Source: Cordylochernes scorpioides
Lineage: Eukaryota > Arthropoda > Arachnida > Pseudoscorpiones > Chernetidae
Assembly (NCBI GenBank): GCA_030710605.1
Contig: CP092865.1
Span: forward strand, 135,859,500 to 135,923,499
Reading direction: 5' to 3'
DNA: 64,000 bases
Positions 13,701 through 20,711 of the stretch are shown piece after piece. How positions within the stretch are numbered: position 1 is the first letter of the stretch; each line of letters begins with the position of its first letter. Position numbers and translations under genes: made by a program. Below the pieces are notes generated by a model. That model made no database searches. It was not told where the DNA came from and was given only the letters and a program-made list of their open reading frames with translations.

Positions 13701-16700
13701 AGCGCTGTTACCAAAATGTGACATACAGTTTATTTATTTGGATATGGTCTTGTTTCCTCATTTCTTAGTTAATCACAGTAAACTAAGCTTTATGTGTCAA
13801 TGGCATCTGATACCAGGAGGTAGCAGTGTTTCCAATATGTTAAACAGCTTGACTTACTGCCAGCCCTGACTGCTACCCTTTCTTCCCTTCATACCGCCTT
13901 TGCCGGTCCCAAGCCCAGATGAAAAAGGAAGAAGAGGATCAGTAACAAGCTTGCTAAAAAACCTGGTCTCAGTTGGCTTGGCTGATAGTAAGGGCTCCTG
14001 ATCCAGGGATACAGGATGAGCAGCGTTTGTACTTCATGTTAGTAGCTGCTGCACATGGCATCTGTTCCTCATGTCAGAGGCGGCCATTTCTTTTGGAACT
14101 AAGTCATCCTGCCACTGAGTAGTGCTCCCAGTCCTAATGACAAAGGCAGACGCATTCTACTTTACTGATTCATGATGATTTTCATCATCGGAACTCTGCC
14201 TTTGCCGGTCCCAAGCCCGGATGAAAAAGGAGGAGGGGGAGCAGTAACAAGCTCACTAAAAAACCTGGGCTCAGCTGGCCCGGCTGATAGTACCCTGTAA
14301 GGGCTCCTAATCCAGGGATACAGGATGAGCAGCGTTTGTACTCCATGTTAGGAGCAGCTGCACATGGCGTCTGTTCCTCATGTCAGAGGCGGCCATTTCT
14401 TTTGGAGCTAAGTCGGCCTTGCCACTGAGTAGTGCTCCCAGTCTAAATGACAAAGGCAGACGCATTATACTTCACCCAGTCATGATGGTTGTCAAACAGA
14501 CACCATCAAGGGTCAAAACTTGATACCCTAATATGATTGAGTGGAGATGAAGAAGAAGAAGATGATGATGATTTTCAAAAAGCACATCATTGACTGTATT
14601 GACTTATCCATTGATGAGCTCTACTCATCCCCAGCAGACATCATCAACAAGCTCTACAAGCTTGATACCCTAAAATGATTGAGTGGAGATAAAAAAAGAA
14701 GAAGATAGAGTAGTCCAAAGAAACATTGCGCACTATGACTTTAAGAGCCCACATTATAAATTATAAGAAGGACTCTTCAGGAAATGAATCATGCTCTAGC
14801 GCAATCTGCGCAACTCATTTCCTGAAGGCTCTTTTTATACTTTCTAATGGGCTTTTGGAGTCGTAGTTCCATCTGATTTCTCTACATTTGAAATGGAACT
14901 TGCTGTTGAAACAACTAAAACTATTTTTTTCTCATATAAGTATAAAAGAAGTTGTGAGTAAATAACTTGCATGTTTTGATTTAGAACATGTAAAGCATAA
15001 TTATTTCTGCTCATACAACATATCTTTTTTTTTTTTGTTTATCCCTAGTACACGTGGTACAGGCCATGATAATCATGGTGGGTAGTTAGCGACTGCTTTT
15101 ACTGTAAGCGCATCACATGTCTACACATGTGAAAAGCAGTTCGACTTTGCACTTACAAATGTGTCAGAGCCCAGTTTTGTTACTTGCACTCGCTGGTGGG
15201 GTTGGACTTTTGCAAGAATCGGGGGCCATTGGAGCATTTTTTTTTTAAACAGAAAAAGTGTCCAATGCGGGAATTGAACCCGGGTCGTAGTGGTCGAAAA
15301 CCAAACGGTTTAACCAGCCTTCCACCGACCCCCACAACATATCTTGAAGCTGATAAGCCACAATTTGGATTATAGATTATAAACACAAGGTAATAAGACC
15401 AAATCCAAATAAATAAATAGTGTGTGACGTTTCAGTAACAGCATTGTTACCATTTTCAGACAAAAGTACCGAATGAGAAATTTTACCACAGCATGTTTCA
15501 AATAGTTACTGTTATTAAGTTGATTTTTTATGATTTATTTATTTGGATTTGGTCTTATTACCTTGTGTTTAATATATTGAGTCTGTAAATATATATTTAC
15601 CTTTTAAACCATACTTCAGCTAACTTCATATGTGAAATTTGTGGTGGATTCAATAGTTTTGGCGGAGAAGAGTAACAAACCTTGATACCCTTCATAACAA
15701 CAACTCTGATTTAATTCTATTCAATAGATTGTGCATGCCTTCTAACTCAAACCTTTATATATAATTTCATTTAATTAATAGGCTAATCCCTTAATAGAAT
15801 GTTCAAATCTAAAAGCTTGAGGGATGAGTTTCTTTTGCAAATAAATTTATTTCGAGCTTTCTCTCGGGCAACGGCCTTCTACAGGAAAATTAAAAATAAA
15901 GTAAATTAAATTATATTACACTGAGATTAAGCGAGGCAAATGTATAACAAACTATATAAAATAAATATCAGAAACAAACACATTGATTTATTCATATGTA
16001 TCTGACGCACGAGTAGTCTCACGTGTGTTTGTTTCTGATATTTATTTTCTATAGTTTGTTATACATTTGCCTCGCTTAATCTCAGTGGAATATAATTTAA
16101 TTTACTTTATTTTTAATTTTCCTGTAGAAGGGCGTTGCCCGAGAGAGAGAGAAAGCTCGAAATAAATTTATTTGCAAAAGAAACTCATCCCTCAAGCTTT
16201 TAGATTTGAACATAATTTCATTTATTTATATGAAAAAATAATACAAATGTGAAATTGCAATGATATAAGGTGGATAAATTAAGGCATCCTATTGCATGAT
16301 AAGGAGATGTCTTAATTTATTTCTTCATTTATATGAGGGGTAATGACTTCTCGGCCTTTGAGCTATGATCAAAGTTTTATCAAATATTTATTTGATGTAA
16401 TTTTATTATTTTGTTTAGAGTATTTTATAGCACACATATTTAATGAGCCCAACTTGTTACAAGACCTAATTCAAATAATTTAATAGTGTGTGACATTTTA
16501 GTAACAGCATTATTGCCAACATCAGTCAAAAGAATATGCATTGCATTTTTTTTTAGATAAGAAAGAAGAAGACATAAAATTTTATTCTTTTGTCTGATGA
16601 TGGTAACAATGCTGTTACCGAAACATCACACACTATTAAATCATTTGGATTAGGTCTTATGTTTTTGTAACTATAATCCAAATTGTGTTTTATCGAGCCC

Positions 16701-19642
16701 ATCTTGTATTCGACACCAGTTATTCTTTAATTGCTACTCTCCCAGGTTTACTAACTGGATCAAGTGGTGGGTTGACAACTCCTGTGTGGGTGTTTAGAGC
16801 GCCTATGCTGAGTACATGATCAAGAACTGCCGCAGCATTGTGCATGTGCTGGAGGACATGGCCTCAGTGAAGCCGCCATTGGACCATGTTCTGGAGCTGC
16901 TGCCTCGCCTCCAAGCCCGCTACTACTCCATCTCCTCCTCTCCCAAGGTGGGTGGTTGCTAGAGGGTTTGGGGAAATGGTCCTAAGATATTTTTTTTCCT
17001 TATCCCTAGTACATGTGGTACAGGCCATGATAACCATGGTGGGTAGAAGTAGTCGACTGTTTTTACTGTAAGTGCACCACATGTTTATACATGTGAAGAG
17101 CAGTTCGACTTTGCCCTTACAAATGTGCCCATTTGGTTACTTTAACTCGCTGGTGGGGTTGGACTTTTGCAAGAATCGGAGGCCATTGGAGCATATATAT
17201 TTTTTTTTAATTAGAAAAAAGTGCCCAAATGCAGGAATTGAATCCAGGTCGTAGCAGTTTAAAACCAATGGTGTAAACCATCCTTCCACCGACCCCCATC
17301 ATGTTTGTTGTCCAGGTGTCCCCCGATGCTATCCACATCACCGCAGTGCTCATTGAGTACCAGACCCAGACTGGCCGCACCAACCGTGGAGTTGCTACCA
17401 GCTGGCTCCAGACCAAGCTGCCCTCAGAGAACGGCCTGCCAGCCAACGTACCCATCTACGTCCGTCGCTCCCAGTTCCGCCTCCCCTACAACCCCTCCAT
17501 TCCCATCATCATGATTGGCCCAGGCACTGGCTTGGCTCCCTTCCGCGGCTTCCTCCAGGAACGGGATCACTTCAGGAAGGAAGGTGAGGACTTGATCACA
17601 ATATAAAAGTTGAAACAGTGAAGTTTCCACCATTGCCATCAGTCCAGAAACCACTACGACAGTTCAAATGAAATGTTTTTTTTCAATAAAAACATAAGGT
17701 GACAAGACTAAATATACAAATTAATTAAATCCAAAAGACAAAAAACCTCTCGCAATCAGTATCTTTTATTATTACAAATAACGGACGATTCAACGGGCGT
17801 TGAAGAACTAATTGTTCGAAAGCTAGCGTCCGTTATTTGTAATAATAAAAGATACTGATTGCGAGAGGTTTTTGTCTTTTGGATTTAATTTTATGCGCAA
17901 GTTCTTTGATCTTAGAATATACAAATTAATAAATTGCACATGACATTTTGCTAACATTGTTATACATTCAGTACTTTTGTCTGAAGATGGTAACAGCACT
18001 GTTACTGAAATGCCACACACAATTCTTTAATTTGGATTTGTTCTTGTTACTTTATGTTTCTAATCTCTAATTCAAATTATATTTTATATCTTGTTTCTCA
18101 TTAAATGTTGTCTTGGGTGATATTTTCTCTTAAATTTTTCTTTTTACATGAGTTTGCCATTGGATGTAATCGATCCAATTTGTTCTACTTCCTACTCATG
18201 GTCCCAAGGTTAAACCCTCCAAAACTTGGTAGGGGAAGGATCTATCCACATGGTCTCTAGCCACAGGAATTATTTGGATTCTTTATGTCAGGACATTTGG
18301 AAGTGGCCGTTGCTTATCATCAAACAGCTCGAGAAGCATTGACTCATGAAATTAAAGTAATCTATGCACATGGGGATAAGAAACAACAATAAAACTGATT
18401 CTTAATGTTTTCGTAGTGTCTTCAAACTAGATTTGTGTCTTGCTCCGTAACATTAAAATATTTCGCATATTTCAAACTTCTTCAATCCAATATCCCAAGA
18501 GATCAGGTTTTAAGCTTGAATTCAAGCGGGTGTTGAATTATAGCCGGTTAAATAATAAAGAGGTCAAATATATACTGTATATTAATACTTCACAAAAAAA
18601 GGAGTAGATTTACGGATCAAATTCAGTAGCCCTAAAATGTGCTTTTTAGATGGCAGAGTGCCATTTAGTGGAACAGAAATAAACTAAACATTGATATAAC
18701 CTGTTCCCTGATATTTGGCCAACACAATTTCTTGATAAATCAAGAAAAGCCATCCACGAACGCGTTTCGCGCTGTTGGCGCTCATCAGCGTAGAGCAGGC
18801 TGTTCTACTGAGACCAAAAATATTTTTGTTCCCAGAAGCTTCTTGAGAAACCAAGAAATGGGTATTTAAGACCAAACTTGCGTAAATAACACATGAGAAA
18901 ACAATAGAAAAAAATAAAAAGATCAGGTGTTGATATTAAAAATAAAGAAGGCATATCCTGACCAAAAGCACATGTGCTTTTTAGATGGCAGAGCGCCATC
19001 TAATGGAGCAGAAATCAACTAAACATTGATATAACCTGTTCCCTGATATTTGACCAACCCAATTTCTTGATAAATCAAGAAAAGCCATCCACGAATGTGT
19101 TTCACGCTGTTGGCACTCATCAGCGTAGAGTAGGCTGTACCACTGTGAACAAAATTATTTTTGGTCCCAGAGGCTTCTTGAGAAACCAAGAAATGTGTTA
19201 AAAGTGTGAAACCTAGAAATAAGAAAACCTCTCTGTAAACGATGTGAAGACAACTGTGTGTGCAGGGAAGAAGGTGGGAGAGACGGTGCTGTACTTCGGC
19301 TGCCGCCACCGCGACCAGGACTACCTCTACCAGGAGGAACTGGAGCAGTACATGGCGGAGGGCACACTGAGCAAACTCCACCTCGCCTTCTCCCGGGACC
19401 AGGAGAAGAAGGTCTACGTCACTCATCTACTGCGGGAGCTTAAGGCAGAAGTTTGGAACCTGATAGGAGAGCGTAACGGCCATATATACGTGTGCGGAGA
19501 TGCACGTACCATGGCACGCGACGTCCATCACATCATTCTGGACCTCATCCAGGAGCTTGGCGGCAAGAGTCACGAGGAGGCCGAAGCCTACCTTAAGAAG
19601 ATGGAGTCCCAGAGGCGATACTCCGCCGACGTTTGGAGTTGA
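1620..19642 (+). CDS. POR: NADPH-cytochrome P450 reductase (5'-truncated by window), 10 exons
   Basis: This diflavin reductase passes electrons from NADPH via FAD and FMN to microsomal P450s and heme oxygenase at the ER surface. Joined exons: 1620-1748, 5142-5291, 5352-5476, 9600-9791, 12117-12230, 12287-12405, 13394-13575, 16798-16947, 17316-17583, 19266-19642. They total 1806 bp and stay in frame to a TGA, giving 601 residues that match the family from about residue 77 of the usual ~680. Seen in order: FMN motif [27 protein letters not shown] motif [20 protein letters not shown] motif [22 protein letters not shown] and the C-terminal SADVWS. The catalytic Ser, Cys, Asp and Trp are all present. 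The membrane-anchor exon(s) must lie upstream; I found none in 1-1619. All introns use GT-AG and are packed with repeats. The symbol follows the vertebrate name; arthropod papers often use CPR. Confidence 0.96.
2128..2300. mobile_element. Pogo-like MITE, TA flanks
   Basis: The left end reads TA-CAATAAAACC and the right end GGGGTTCTACTG-TA. The inner sequence TCAGTCCCATTGGGATTCGC matches, inverted, the start of the 3149 element. It is non-coding and lies in the first visible CPR intron. Confidence 0.65.
3149..4252. repeat. 16-bp minisatellite (~67 copies) inside a pogo-like MITE
   Basis: The left edge is a MITE end (TA-CAGTAAAACCCCTCTATAG). From about 3185 a 16-bp unit, roughly CTATGGTTCACTATAG, repeats to 4250. 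Variant units (CTACAGCCATGG, CTGTAGCTACGG) recur every 64, 96 or 112 bp (4-, 6- and 7-mers), so there is higher-order structure. Direct repeats of CTATTTTTTCACTTCAT-type sequence flank the block at 3121 and 4254. The array lies in a CPR intron. Confidence 0.9.
4260..4684. other. AT-rich intron sequence, nothing recognised
   Basis: I see no ORF, splice pair or repeat match here beyond short AT microsatellites. Confidence 0.5.
4698..4916. mobile_element. Hairpin retroposon, family C, 13-bp TSD
   Basis: Near-perfect inverted arms run 4698-4792 and 4793-4887, followed by a short asymmetric tail to 4916. The 13-bp direct repeat ATTAATAATATTA flanks the element at 4685-4697 and 4917-4929, a clear target-site duplication. 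The right arm has CTGTGGA, a stem (AGGGC/GCCC) and GAAAGCT. This resembles a hammerhead core except that A6 is U, so it should be inactive. The tail (TTAATCNNNTTAAT-like) resembles that of the 15784-16211 element. Confidence 0.8.
5142..5291 (+). CDS. POR: CPR exon: FMN domain ([13 protein letters not shown])
   Basis: The exon follows a TTTGCAG acceptor and ends before GTATGT, phase 0 to 0, 50 codons. It contains [14 protein letters not shown], the second FMN loop of the flavodoxin-like domain. A 60-bp intron separates it from the next exon, while the upstream intron is 3.4 kb. Confidence 0.95.
5352..5476 (+). CDS. POR: CPR exon: FMN domain ([13 protein letters not shown])
   Basis: This begins after TGTGTAG and ends before GTGAGT, leaving two bases of an Asn codon. 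It encodes [13 protein letters not shown] and ELGLGDDDS, the third FMN loop of the family. Confidence 0.95.
5640..5866. mobile_element. Family A palindromic retroposon, 13-bp TSD
   Basis: The 13-bp repeat AGGAATCACCTAT occurs at 5627-5639 and 5867-5879. Between them two inverted arms each carry a hammerhead-type core. The left one, on the - strand, is intact (5711-5750). The right one, on the + strand near 5790-5833, has CTAATGA in place of CTGATGA and extra bases after the stem. Retroposition rather than cut-and-paste transposition is inferred from the long TSD. Confidence 0.8.
5711..5750 (-). ncRNA. Hammerhead ribozyme-like core, family A
   Basis: On the - strand: TGT, CTGATGA, stem II GGTAACA/TGTTACC with a 4-nt loop, GAA, stem III palindrome ACGT, C17, ACA. 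All invariant positions are intact. It is antisense to the CPR transcript. Confidence 0.7.
5880..6858. other. AT-rich intron sequence, mostly unassigned
   Basis: Part of the 4.1-kb CPR intron. A short echo of the family A end (TTGTTCTTATATTTTCTTGTAG) lies near 6600. I see no coding or RNA feature otherwise. Confidence 0.5.
6871..7219 (+). mobile_element. LINE-derived short retroposon (element N), 12-bp TSD
   Basis: It starts near CAACTCCGCCTTTGCCGG and ends in a GAAGAAGAAG tail. The 12-bp repeat ACATATAATATA flanks it (6859-6870 and 7220-7231). The body (TCCAGGGATACAGGATGAGC, CATGTCAGAGGCGGCC) is clearly related to the 5' leader of the full-length LINE at 27209. That suggests a non-autonomous derivative using the same machinery. 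Other copies: 13893-14705 and 26155-26470. Confidence 0.8.
7232..8297. other. Intron sequence without recognised features
   Basis: AT-rich CPR intron sequence. Only short chance ORFs occur, and I saw no repeat shared with the rest of the window. Confidence 0.5.
8298..8575. mobile_element. MITE with CACCTATCCC termini, TA flanks
   Basis: The inverted ends CACCTATCCCTCGATTTACAC and GTGTAAATCGGGGAATAGGTG are flanked by TA at both sides. The right terminal sequence also occurs once internally (about 8510). This is consistent with a Tc1/mariner-superfamily non-autonomous element. Confidence 0.75.
8850..9060. mobile_element. Family A palindromic retroposon with two cores
   Basis: The inverted arms contain AAACACAAGGTAATAAGACC at the left and TTGGTCATATTTTCTTG at the right. 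The right core (8961-9000, +) keeps CTGATGA and GAAAC, but stem II is damaged. The left core is also degenerate. It lies in the intron before the 9600 exon. Confidence 0.7.
9145..9458 (-). mobile_element. tRNA-derived SINE
   Basis: On the - strand it opens with a tRNA-like head (GGGGTCGGTGGAAGGCTGG ... B box GGTTCGATTCC) and continues through a shared body (CACATGTGTAGACATGTGG). It ends GTACTAGGGATAAGGG plus an A tail (T run at 9145-9155). Flanking AAATTCT-like repeats may be the TSD. Copies: 15027-15333, 16988-17299, and partial ones at 10580, 11839 and 37108. Confidence 0.85.
9600..9791 (+). CDS. POR: CPR exon: end of FMN domain
   Basis: The single first base completes the Asn codon, then [13 protein letters not shown], as in all CPRs (N[IL]EEDF.TW). 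It ends with two bases of a Pro codon before GTGAGT. A 136-bp tandem triplication starts two bases into this donor site. Confidence 0.95.
9795..10202. repeat. 136-bp tandem triplication at a splice donor
   Basis: Three near-identical 136-bp copies start at 9795, 9931 and 10067. The first begins inside the donor GTGAGT of the 9600-9791 exon. The later copies read ATGAGT instead, so they lack the GT. Two shorter, diverged repeats containing TTTCTGAACCTGACAGGC follow to about 10340. Confidence 0.9.
10361..10580. mobile_element. Hairpin element, family E
   Basis: Inverted arms (AAAATTCTACAACAGGTTTC left, its complement right) surround GTAGAAG, CAGG/CCTG and GAAAGCTTGAAAT. This order resembles the family C/D core but is not a valid hammerhead. 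It lies in the CPR intron after the 136-bp array. Confidence 0.7.
10580..10780 (-). mobile_element. Diverged tRNA-SINE fragment
   Basis: It shares GCAGGCCATGATAATCATGG, CACCACATGTCTA and TGGTGGGGTTGGACTTTTT with the intact SINE copies but has many substitutions and no clear tRNA head. Confidence 0.65.
11149..11329. mobile_element. Hairpin retroposon, family J, 12-bp TSD
   Basis: A long perfect palindrome (about 11148-11300) with a short asymmetric tail is flanked by TTAAATATCTCT at 11137-11148 and 11330-11341. The apex carries nested TCTCTACAGAGA/TCTCTGTAGAGA repeats and no hammerhead core. It inserted next to the 105-bp array, whose unit supplies the target sequence. Confidence 0.75.
11330..11935 (+). 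repeat. 105-bp tandem array (5 copies) within a SINE 3' part
   Basis: Five nearly identical 105-bp units (CTGTGTGTGTAATATATCAG ... GCACTTACAGTAAATATCT) run from 11330 to about 11865, followed by a + strand SINE tail to about 11935. Half of each unit (TTTGTAAGTGCAAAGTC ... GTAGACATGTG) is SINE body. Because 105 is divisible by 3, the antisense strand stays open for 252 codons with a 35-residue repeat. I regard that as incidental. Confidence 0.85.
12117..12230 (+). CDS. POR: CPR exon: start of FAD/connecting region
   Basis: Following CCCAG, the first base completes Pro; the exon then encodes [12 protein letters not shown] and [11 protein letters not shown]. It ends in phase 2 before GTGAGA. 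The next intron is only 56 bp, so a read-through frame exists across it. Confidence 0.95.
12287..12405 (+). CDS. POR: CPR exon: [12 protein letters not shown] block
   Basis: The exon encodes [15 protein letters not shown], a conserved stretch of the FAD domain, and ends with one base of a Glu codon before GTGAGT. The preceding micro-intron is 12231-12286. Confidence 0.95.
12406..13135. other. CPR intron, no recognised feature before the MITE
   Basis: Ordinary intron sequence with an A run near 12669 and a T run near 13120. Nothing was recognised. Confidence 0.5.
13136..13309. mobile_element. Pogo/Tigger-like MITE
   Basis: This is the second copy of the 952-1115 family: CAGTAGAACCTCC at the left, GGAGGTTCTACTG at the right. 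TA is kept on the left flank only. It sits 85 bp before the next CPR exon. Confidence 0.75.
13394..13575 (+). CDS. POR: CPR exon: connecting domain
   Basis: After a TTCTACAG acceptor it continues [12 protein letters not shown], then [12 protein letters not shown] and SSSTEGK. It ends in phase 0 before GTAGTT. This corresponds to the helical connecting domain that sets the FMN/FAD domain orientation. Confidence 0.94.
13620..13790. mobile_element. Family A retroposon fragment, decayed core
   Basis: It retains TTTGGATTATAGATTA and, near 13690, CTGAAGATAGTAACAGCGC with a following TGTTACC. However, GAAAC has become AAAAT, so the hammerhead core is lost. Confidence 0.6.
13893..14705 (+). mobile_element. 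Tandem copies of the LINE-derived element N
   Basis: Two near-complete copies (about 13893-14175 and 14196-14570) and a tail fragment (about 14625-14705) lie head to tail. Each complete copy has CCTTTGCCGGTCCCAAGCCC, CCAGGGATACAGGATGAGC and CAAAGGCAGACGCATT, and the series ends in GAAGAAG tails. Confidence 0.75.
14706..15014. other. Intron sequence with a short inverted repeat
   Basis: AAGGACTCTTCAGGAAATGA (about 14765) and TCATTTCCTGAAGGCTCTTT (about 14815) form a short hairpin around GCTCTAGCGCAATCTGCGC. No other feature is seen. Confidence 0.5.
15027..15333 (-). mobile_element. tRNA-derived SINE with 12-bp TSD
   Basis: A full-length SINE on the - strand with tRNA head, B box GGTTCAATTCC and A tail. 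ACAACATATCTT is duplicated exactly at 15015-15026 and 15334-15345, showing recent L1/RTE-style target-primed insertion. Confidence 0.9.
15356..15580. mobile_element. Family A retroposon copy
   Basis: It starts CCACAATTTGGATTATAG and ends TTGGTCTTATTACCTTGTG. The - strand core at 15423-15462 keeps stem II, GAAACGTC and flanking TGT/ACA, but has CTGAAAA, with G8 replaced by A. Confidence 0.7.
15784..16211. mobile_element. Hairpin retroposon, family D, 13-bp TSD
   Basis: A roughly 415-bp near-perfect palindrome (15799-16213) with a short left tail is flanked by ATAATTTCATTTA at 15771-15783 and 16212-16224. The right arm has CTGTAGA, AGGGC/GCCC and a GA-repeat before AAAGCTC, related to families B and C but not an active core. 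The inner region differs completely from family C, so only the arm tips, core and tail are shared. Confidence 0.8.
16458..16694. mobile_element. Family A palindromic retroposon, ~13-bp TSD
   Basis: GAGCCCAACTTGT (16445-16457) and GAGCCCATCTTGT (16695-16707) flank it with one mismatch. Its + strand core at 16591-16630 is well kept; the - strand core at about 16487-16527 is damaged. Confidence 0.75.
16591..16630 (+). ncRNA. Hammerhead ribozyme-like core, family A, sense to CPR
   Basis: TGT, CTGATGA, stem II GGTAACA/TGTTACC with loop ATGC, GAA, then ACAT, C and ACA. The conserved core is intact, but stem III is ACAT rather than ACGT, giving one mismatch in a dimer. It lies in the intron just before the 16798 exon, in the transcribed orientation. 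Confidence 0.55.
16798..16947 (+). CDS. POR: CPR exon: RxYS FAD motif
   Basis: I place the acceptor at GTGTTTAG|AGC because the upstream reading frame contains a TAG there and the protein aligns only from [19 protein letters not shown] perfect TACTAAC branch-site motif sits at 16749-16755, 42 bp upstream. The exon carries [20 protein letters not shown]; the Arg and Ser of RYYS contact FAD, and the Ser is catalytic in the family. Confidence 0.92.
16988..17299 (-). mobile_element. tRNA-derived SINE next to a splice acceptor
   Basis: A full-length copy with head CCGACCCCC at its right end, a decayed B box, and a T run at 16991-16998. It fills most of the 368-bp intron between the 16947 donor and the 17316 acceptor. 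No clear TSD. Confidence 0.8.
17316..17583 (+). CDS. POR: CPR exon: FAD GVATSWL and NADPH GPGTG
   Basis: This starts after GTTGTCCAG with [15 protein letters not shown], and contains GVATSWL (FAD) and [14 protein letters not shown] (NADPH ribose/pyrophosphate loop). It ends in phase 1 before GTGAGG. A SINE ends about 17 bp before its acceptor. Confidence 0.95.
17690..18080. mobile_element. Family A copy interrupted by hairpin element F
   Basis: The outer parts (AAACATAAGGTGACAAGAC at the left, TTTGTTCTTGTTAC at the right) are family A. The core near 17978-18019 keeps CTGAAGA, TGGTAACA and CTGTTAC, but ends GAAATGCC. Family F sits within it at 17726-17915. Confidence 0.7.
17726..17915. mobile_element. 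Hairpin retroposon, family F, 15-bp TSD
   Basis: Inverted arms (17723-17890) plus an asymmetric tail are flanked by AATATACAAATTAAT at 17711-17725 and 17916-17930. The apex has GTTGAAGAAC, a 5-nt loop, GTTC and GAAAGCTAGC, like the B/C/D cores with C3 replaced by U. It is nested in family A, so it is younger. Confidence 0.8.
18285..18392 (+). repeat. 3'-end fragment of the I-type LINE
   Basis: GTCAGGACATTTGGAAGTGG ... ATCAAACAGCTCGAGAAGCA ... GGGGATAAGAAACAACAAT closely follows the 3' end of the LINE at 31320-31430. It is a 5'-truncated copy in the last CPR intron. Confidence 0.8.
18753..18794 (-). ncRNA. Type-I hammerhead ribozyme, family H (best copy)
   Basis: On the - strand: stem I TCTACG/CGTGGA (6 bp, 18794-18789 with 18758-18753); CTGATGA at 18788-18782; stem II GCGC/GCGC with loop CAACA; GAA at 18768-18766; stem III palindrome ACGCGT (18765-18760); U17 at 18759. 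Every invariant core position is met. With ACGCGT, monomer stem III would be 2 bp with a 2-nt loop, whereas a dimer would form 6 bp, as in known double-hammerhead systems. Cleavage is predicted between 18759 and 18758. Confidence 0.85.
19088..19129 (-). ncRNA. Hammerhead-like core, family H second unit
   Basis: Stem I TCTACG/CGTGGA and CTGATGA are unchanged. Stem II is GTGC/GCGT, with two wobble pairs. Stem III is ACACAT and no longer palindromic. It is probably weak or inactive compared with the first unit. Confidence 0.6.
19266..19642 (+). CDS. POR: CPR terminal exon: NADPH domain and stop
   Basis: It begins after GTGTGCAG, completing Gly, then [19 protein letters not shown]; later [15 protein letters not shown] and the C-terminal RRYSADVWS followed by TGA at 19640-19642. 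The penultimate Trp stacks on FAD in known CPRs. The exon is GC-rich relative to its surroundings. Confidence 0.96.
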
Positions 19643-19853
19643 GCTCCCCCTCATGTTGTTATTGCCACATGTACATACCTGGGGCCCTCATACCCTATTT
19701 ATTTCTATTCTTTTTAGGCACACCAACGTTTTTAGCCATTTTTTACAAAAGATAATATAAAAGTATATATATATAATTTACCAAAATTTAAATCGTTTTA
19801 TTTTCAGAACCTATTGAATCTAAAGACTTTACCATTGTGTTTACCTATTGTAA

Positions 19854-19859
19854 AATAAA
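19854..19859 (+). terminator. CPR polyadenylation signal
   Basis: AATAAA lies 212 bp past the stop codon, followed after about 20 bp by a T-rich stretch (TTTGTGTTTTTTTTT). It is the first canonical signal after the gene. Confidence 0.7.
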
Positions 19860-20082
19860 ATTGATTTTATTTGTGTTTTTTTTTTTTAAACCAGAGATTT
19901 TATTTAAATTAAATTGCTCCTCCCTGCTCCAGCAGACAATTTAACTACCTCTTAGCTTCAAACATCTCGCATTAATAGATTTGTAGAGTTTGCTACCTTG
20001 CTTCGTAACTCCAATATACAACCTGCTGTGTCTTTTCTCCATTGTACCTCTTACACACACATACATATAAGTATATTGTTTT

Positions 20083-20284
20083 ATCTATTATTCTGTGTTA
20101 CTACAAGGTAATAAGACTAAATAAATAAATAGTGTGTGATGTTTCAGTATCAGCTTTGTTACCATCTTCAAATAAAGCACTGAATGCTTGAAAACAAAAG
20201 GCACGGTTAGATTTAGTACTTTTGTAGGATTTATTTATTTGAATTTGGTCTTATTACCTTGTAGTTCTAATTTATAATCCAAAC
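20083..20284. mobile_element. Family A retroposon copy
   Basis: The left arm (CTACAAGGTAATAAGAC) and right arm (TTGGTCTTATTACCTTGTAG) are inverted. The - strand core (about 20137-20176) keeps CATCTTCA but has lost the G of the CTGAAGA box end, and stem II is damaged. Confidence 0.65.
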
Positions 20285-20480
20285 TGTGCACCTTTATCAT
20301 TCAAGTGTTACAATAAGGCAAAAACTATCTAAACAAAGTATTTTTAAAATAATCAATTTTAACAAGAATAATAGCACTCTCTCTCTCTCTTGTATAACTA
20401 GACCTATACATATTTGTTATTGTTTATTCTATGAATTCAGTCTTATATCTATATTGTATCTCTTAGCATTAATCAAATAA

Positions 20481-20711
20481 GTTGTGAAAATTCGAAACTA
20501 TTATAGACGCTTATGATTCTTTTACAAATTAAACTATTTTCTACTGCACTTACTGCGATGGAATAAATAATGTGAGGGCCTGGCTCATTGGCTATTATTT
20601 CATGATGAGCCAGGCCCTCCCATTAATTTTCCCATTGCAGTAAGGACAGTAGAATTTGTCTAATTTGTAAAAGAATCATAAGCGTCTATAAAAGTTTCGA
20701 ATTTTCATAAC
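20481..20711. mobile_element. Hairpin element, 231 bp, no hammerhead core
   Basis: Inverted arms GTTGTGAAAATTCGAAAC ... GTTTCGAATTTTCATAAC; the apex holds a second GC-rich palindrome, GAGGGCCTGGCTCAT/ATGAGCCAGGCCCTC. I could not find a TSD. Confidence 0.65.

Larger units (their letters stand above)
18640..19235 (-). mobile_element. Retrozyme-like tandem dimer, 335-bp unit (family H)
   Basis: Two head-to-tail copies start TGCTTTTTAGATGGCAGAG at 18640 and 18975. The hammerhead cores are also exactly 335 bp apart (18753 and 19088). The second copy diverges after about 19195, close to the acceptor of the last CPR exon. A tandem array with one type-I hammerhead per unit of a few hundred bp is the layout of animal retrozymes, whose RNA is released as unit-length circles. 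That function is inferred. Related decayed copies lie at 21640-22195. Confidence 0.75.

Noticed and set aside
16740-16797. Earlier acceptor at CCCAG|GTTTAC for the CPR exon
   Set aside because: It would bring an in-frame TAA or TAG and does not match the protein. The TTTAG site at 16797 keeps phase and alignment.
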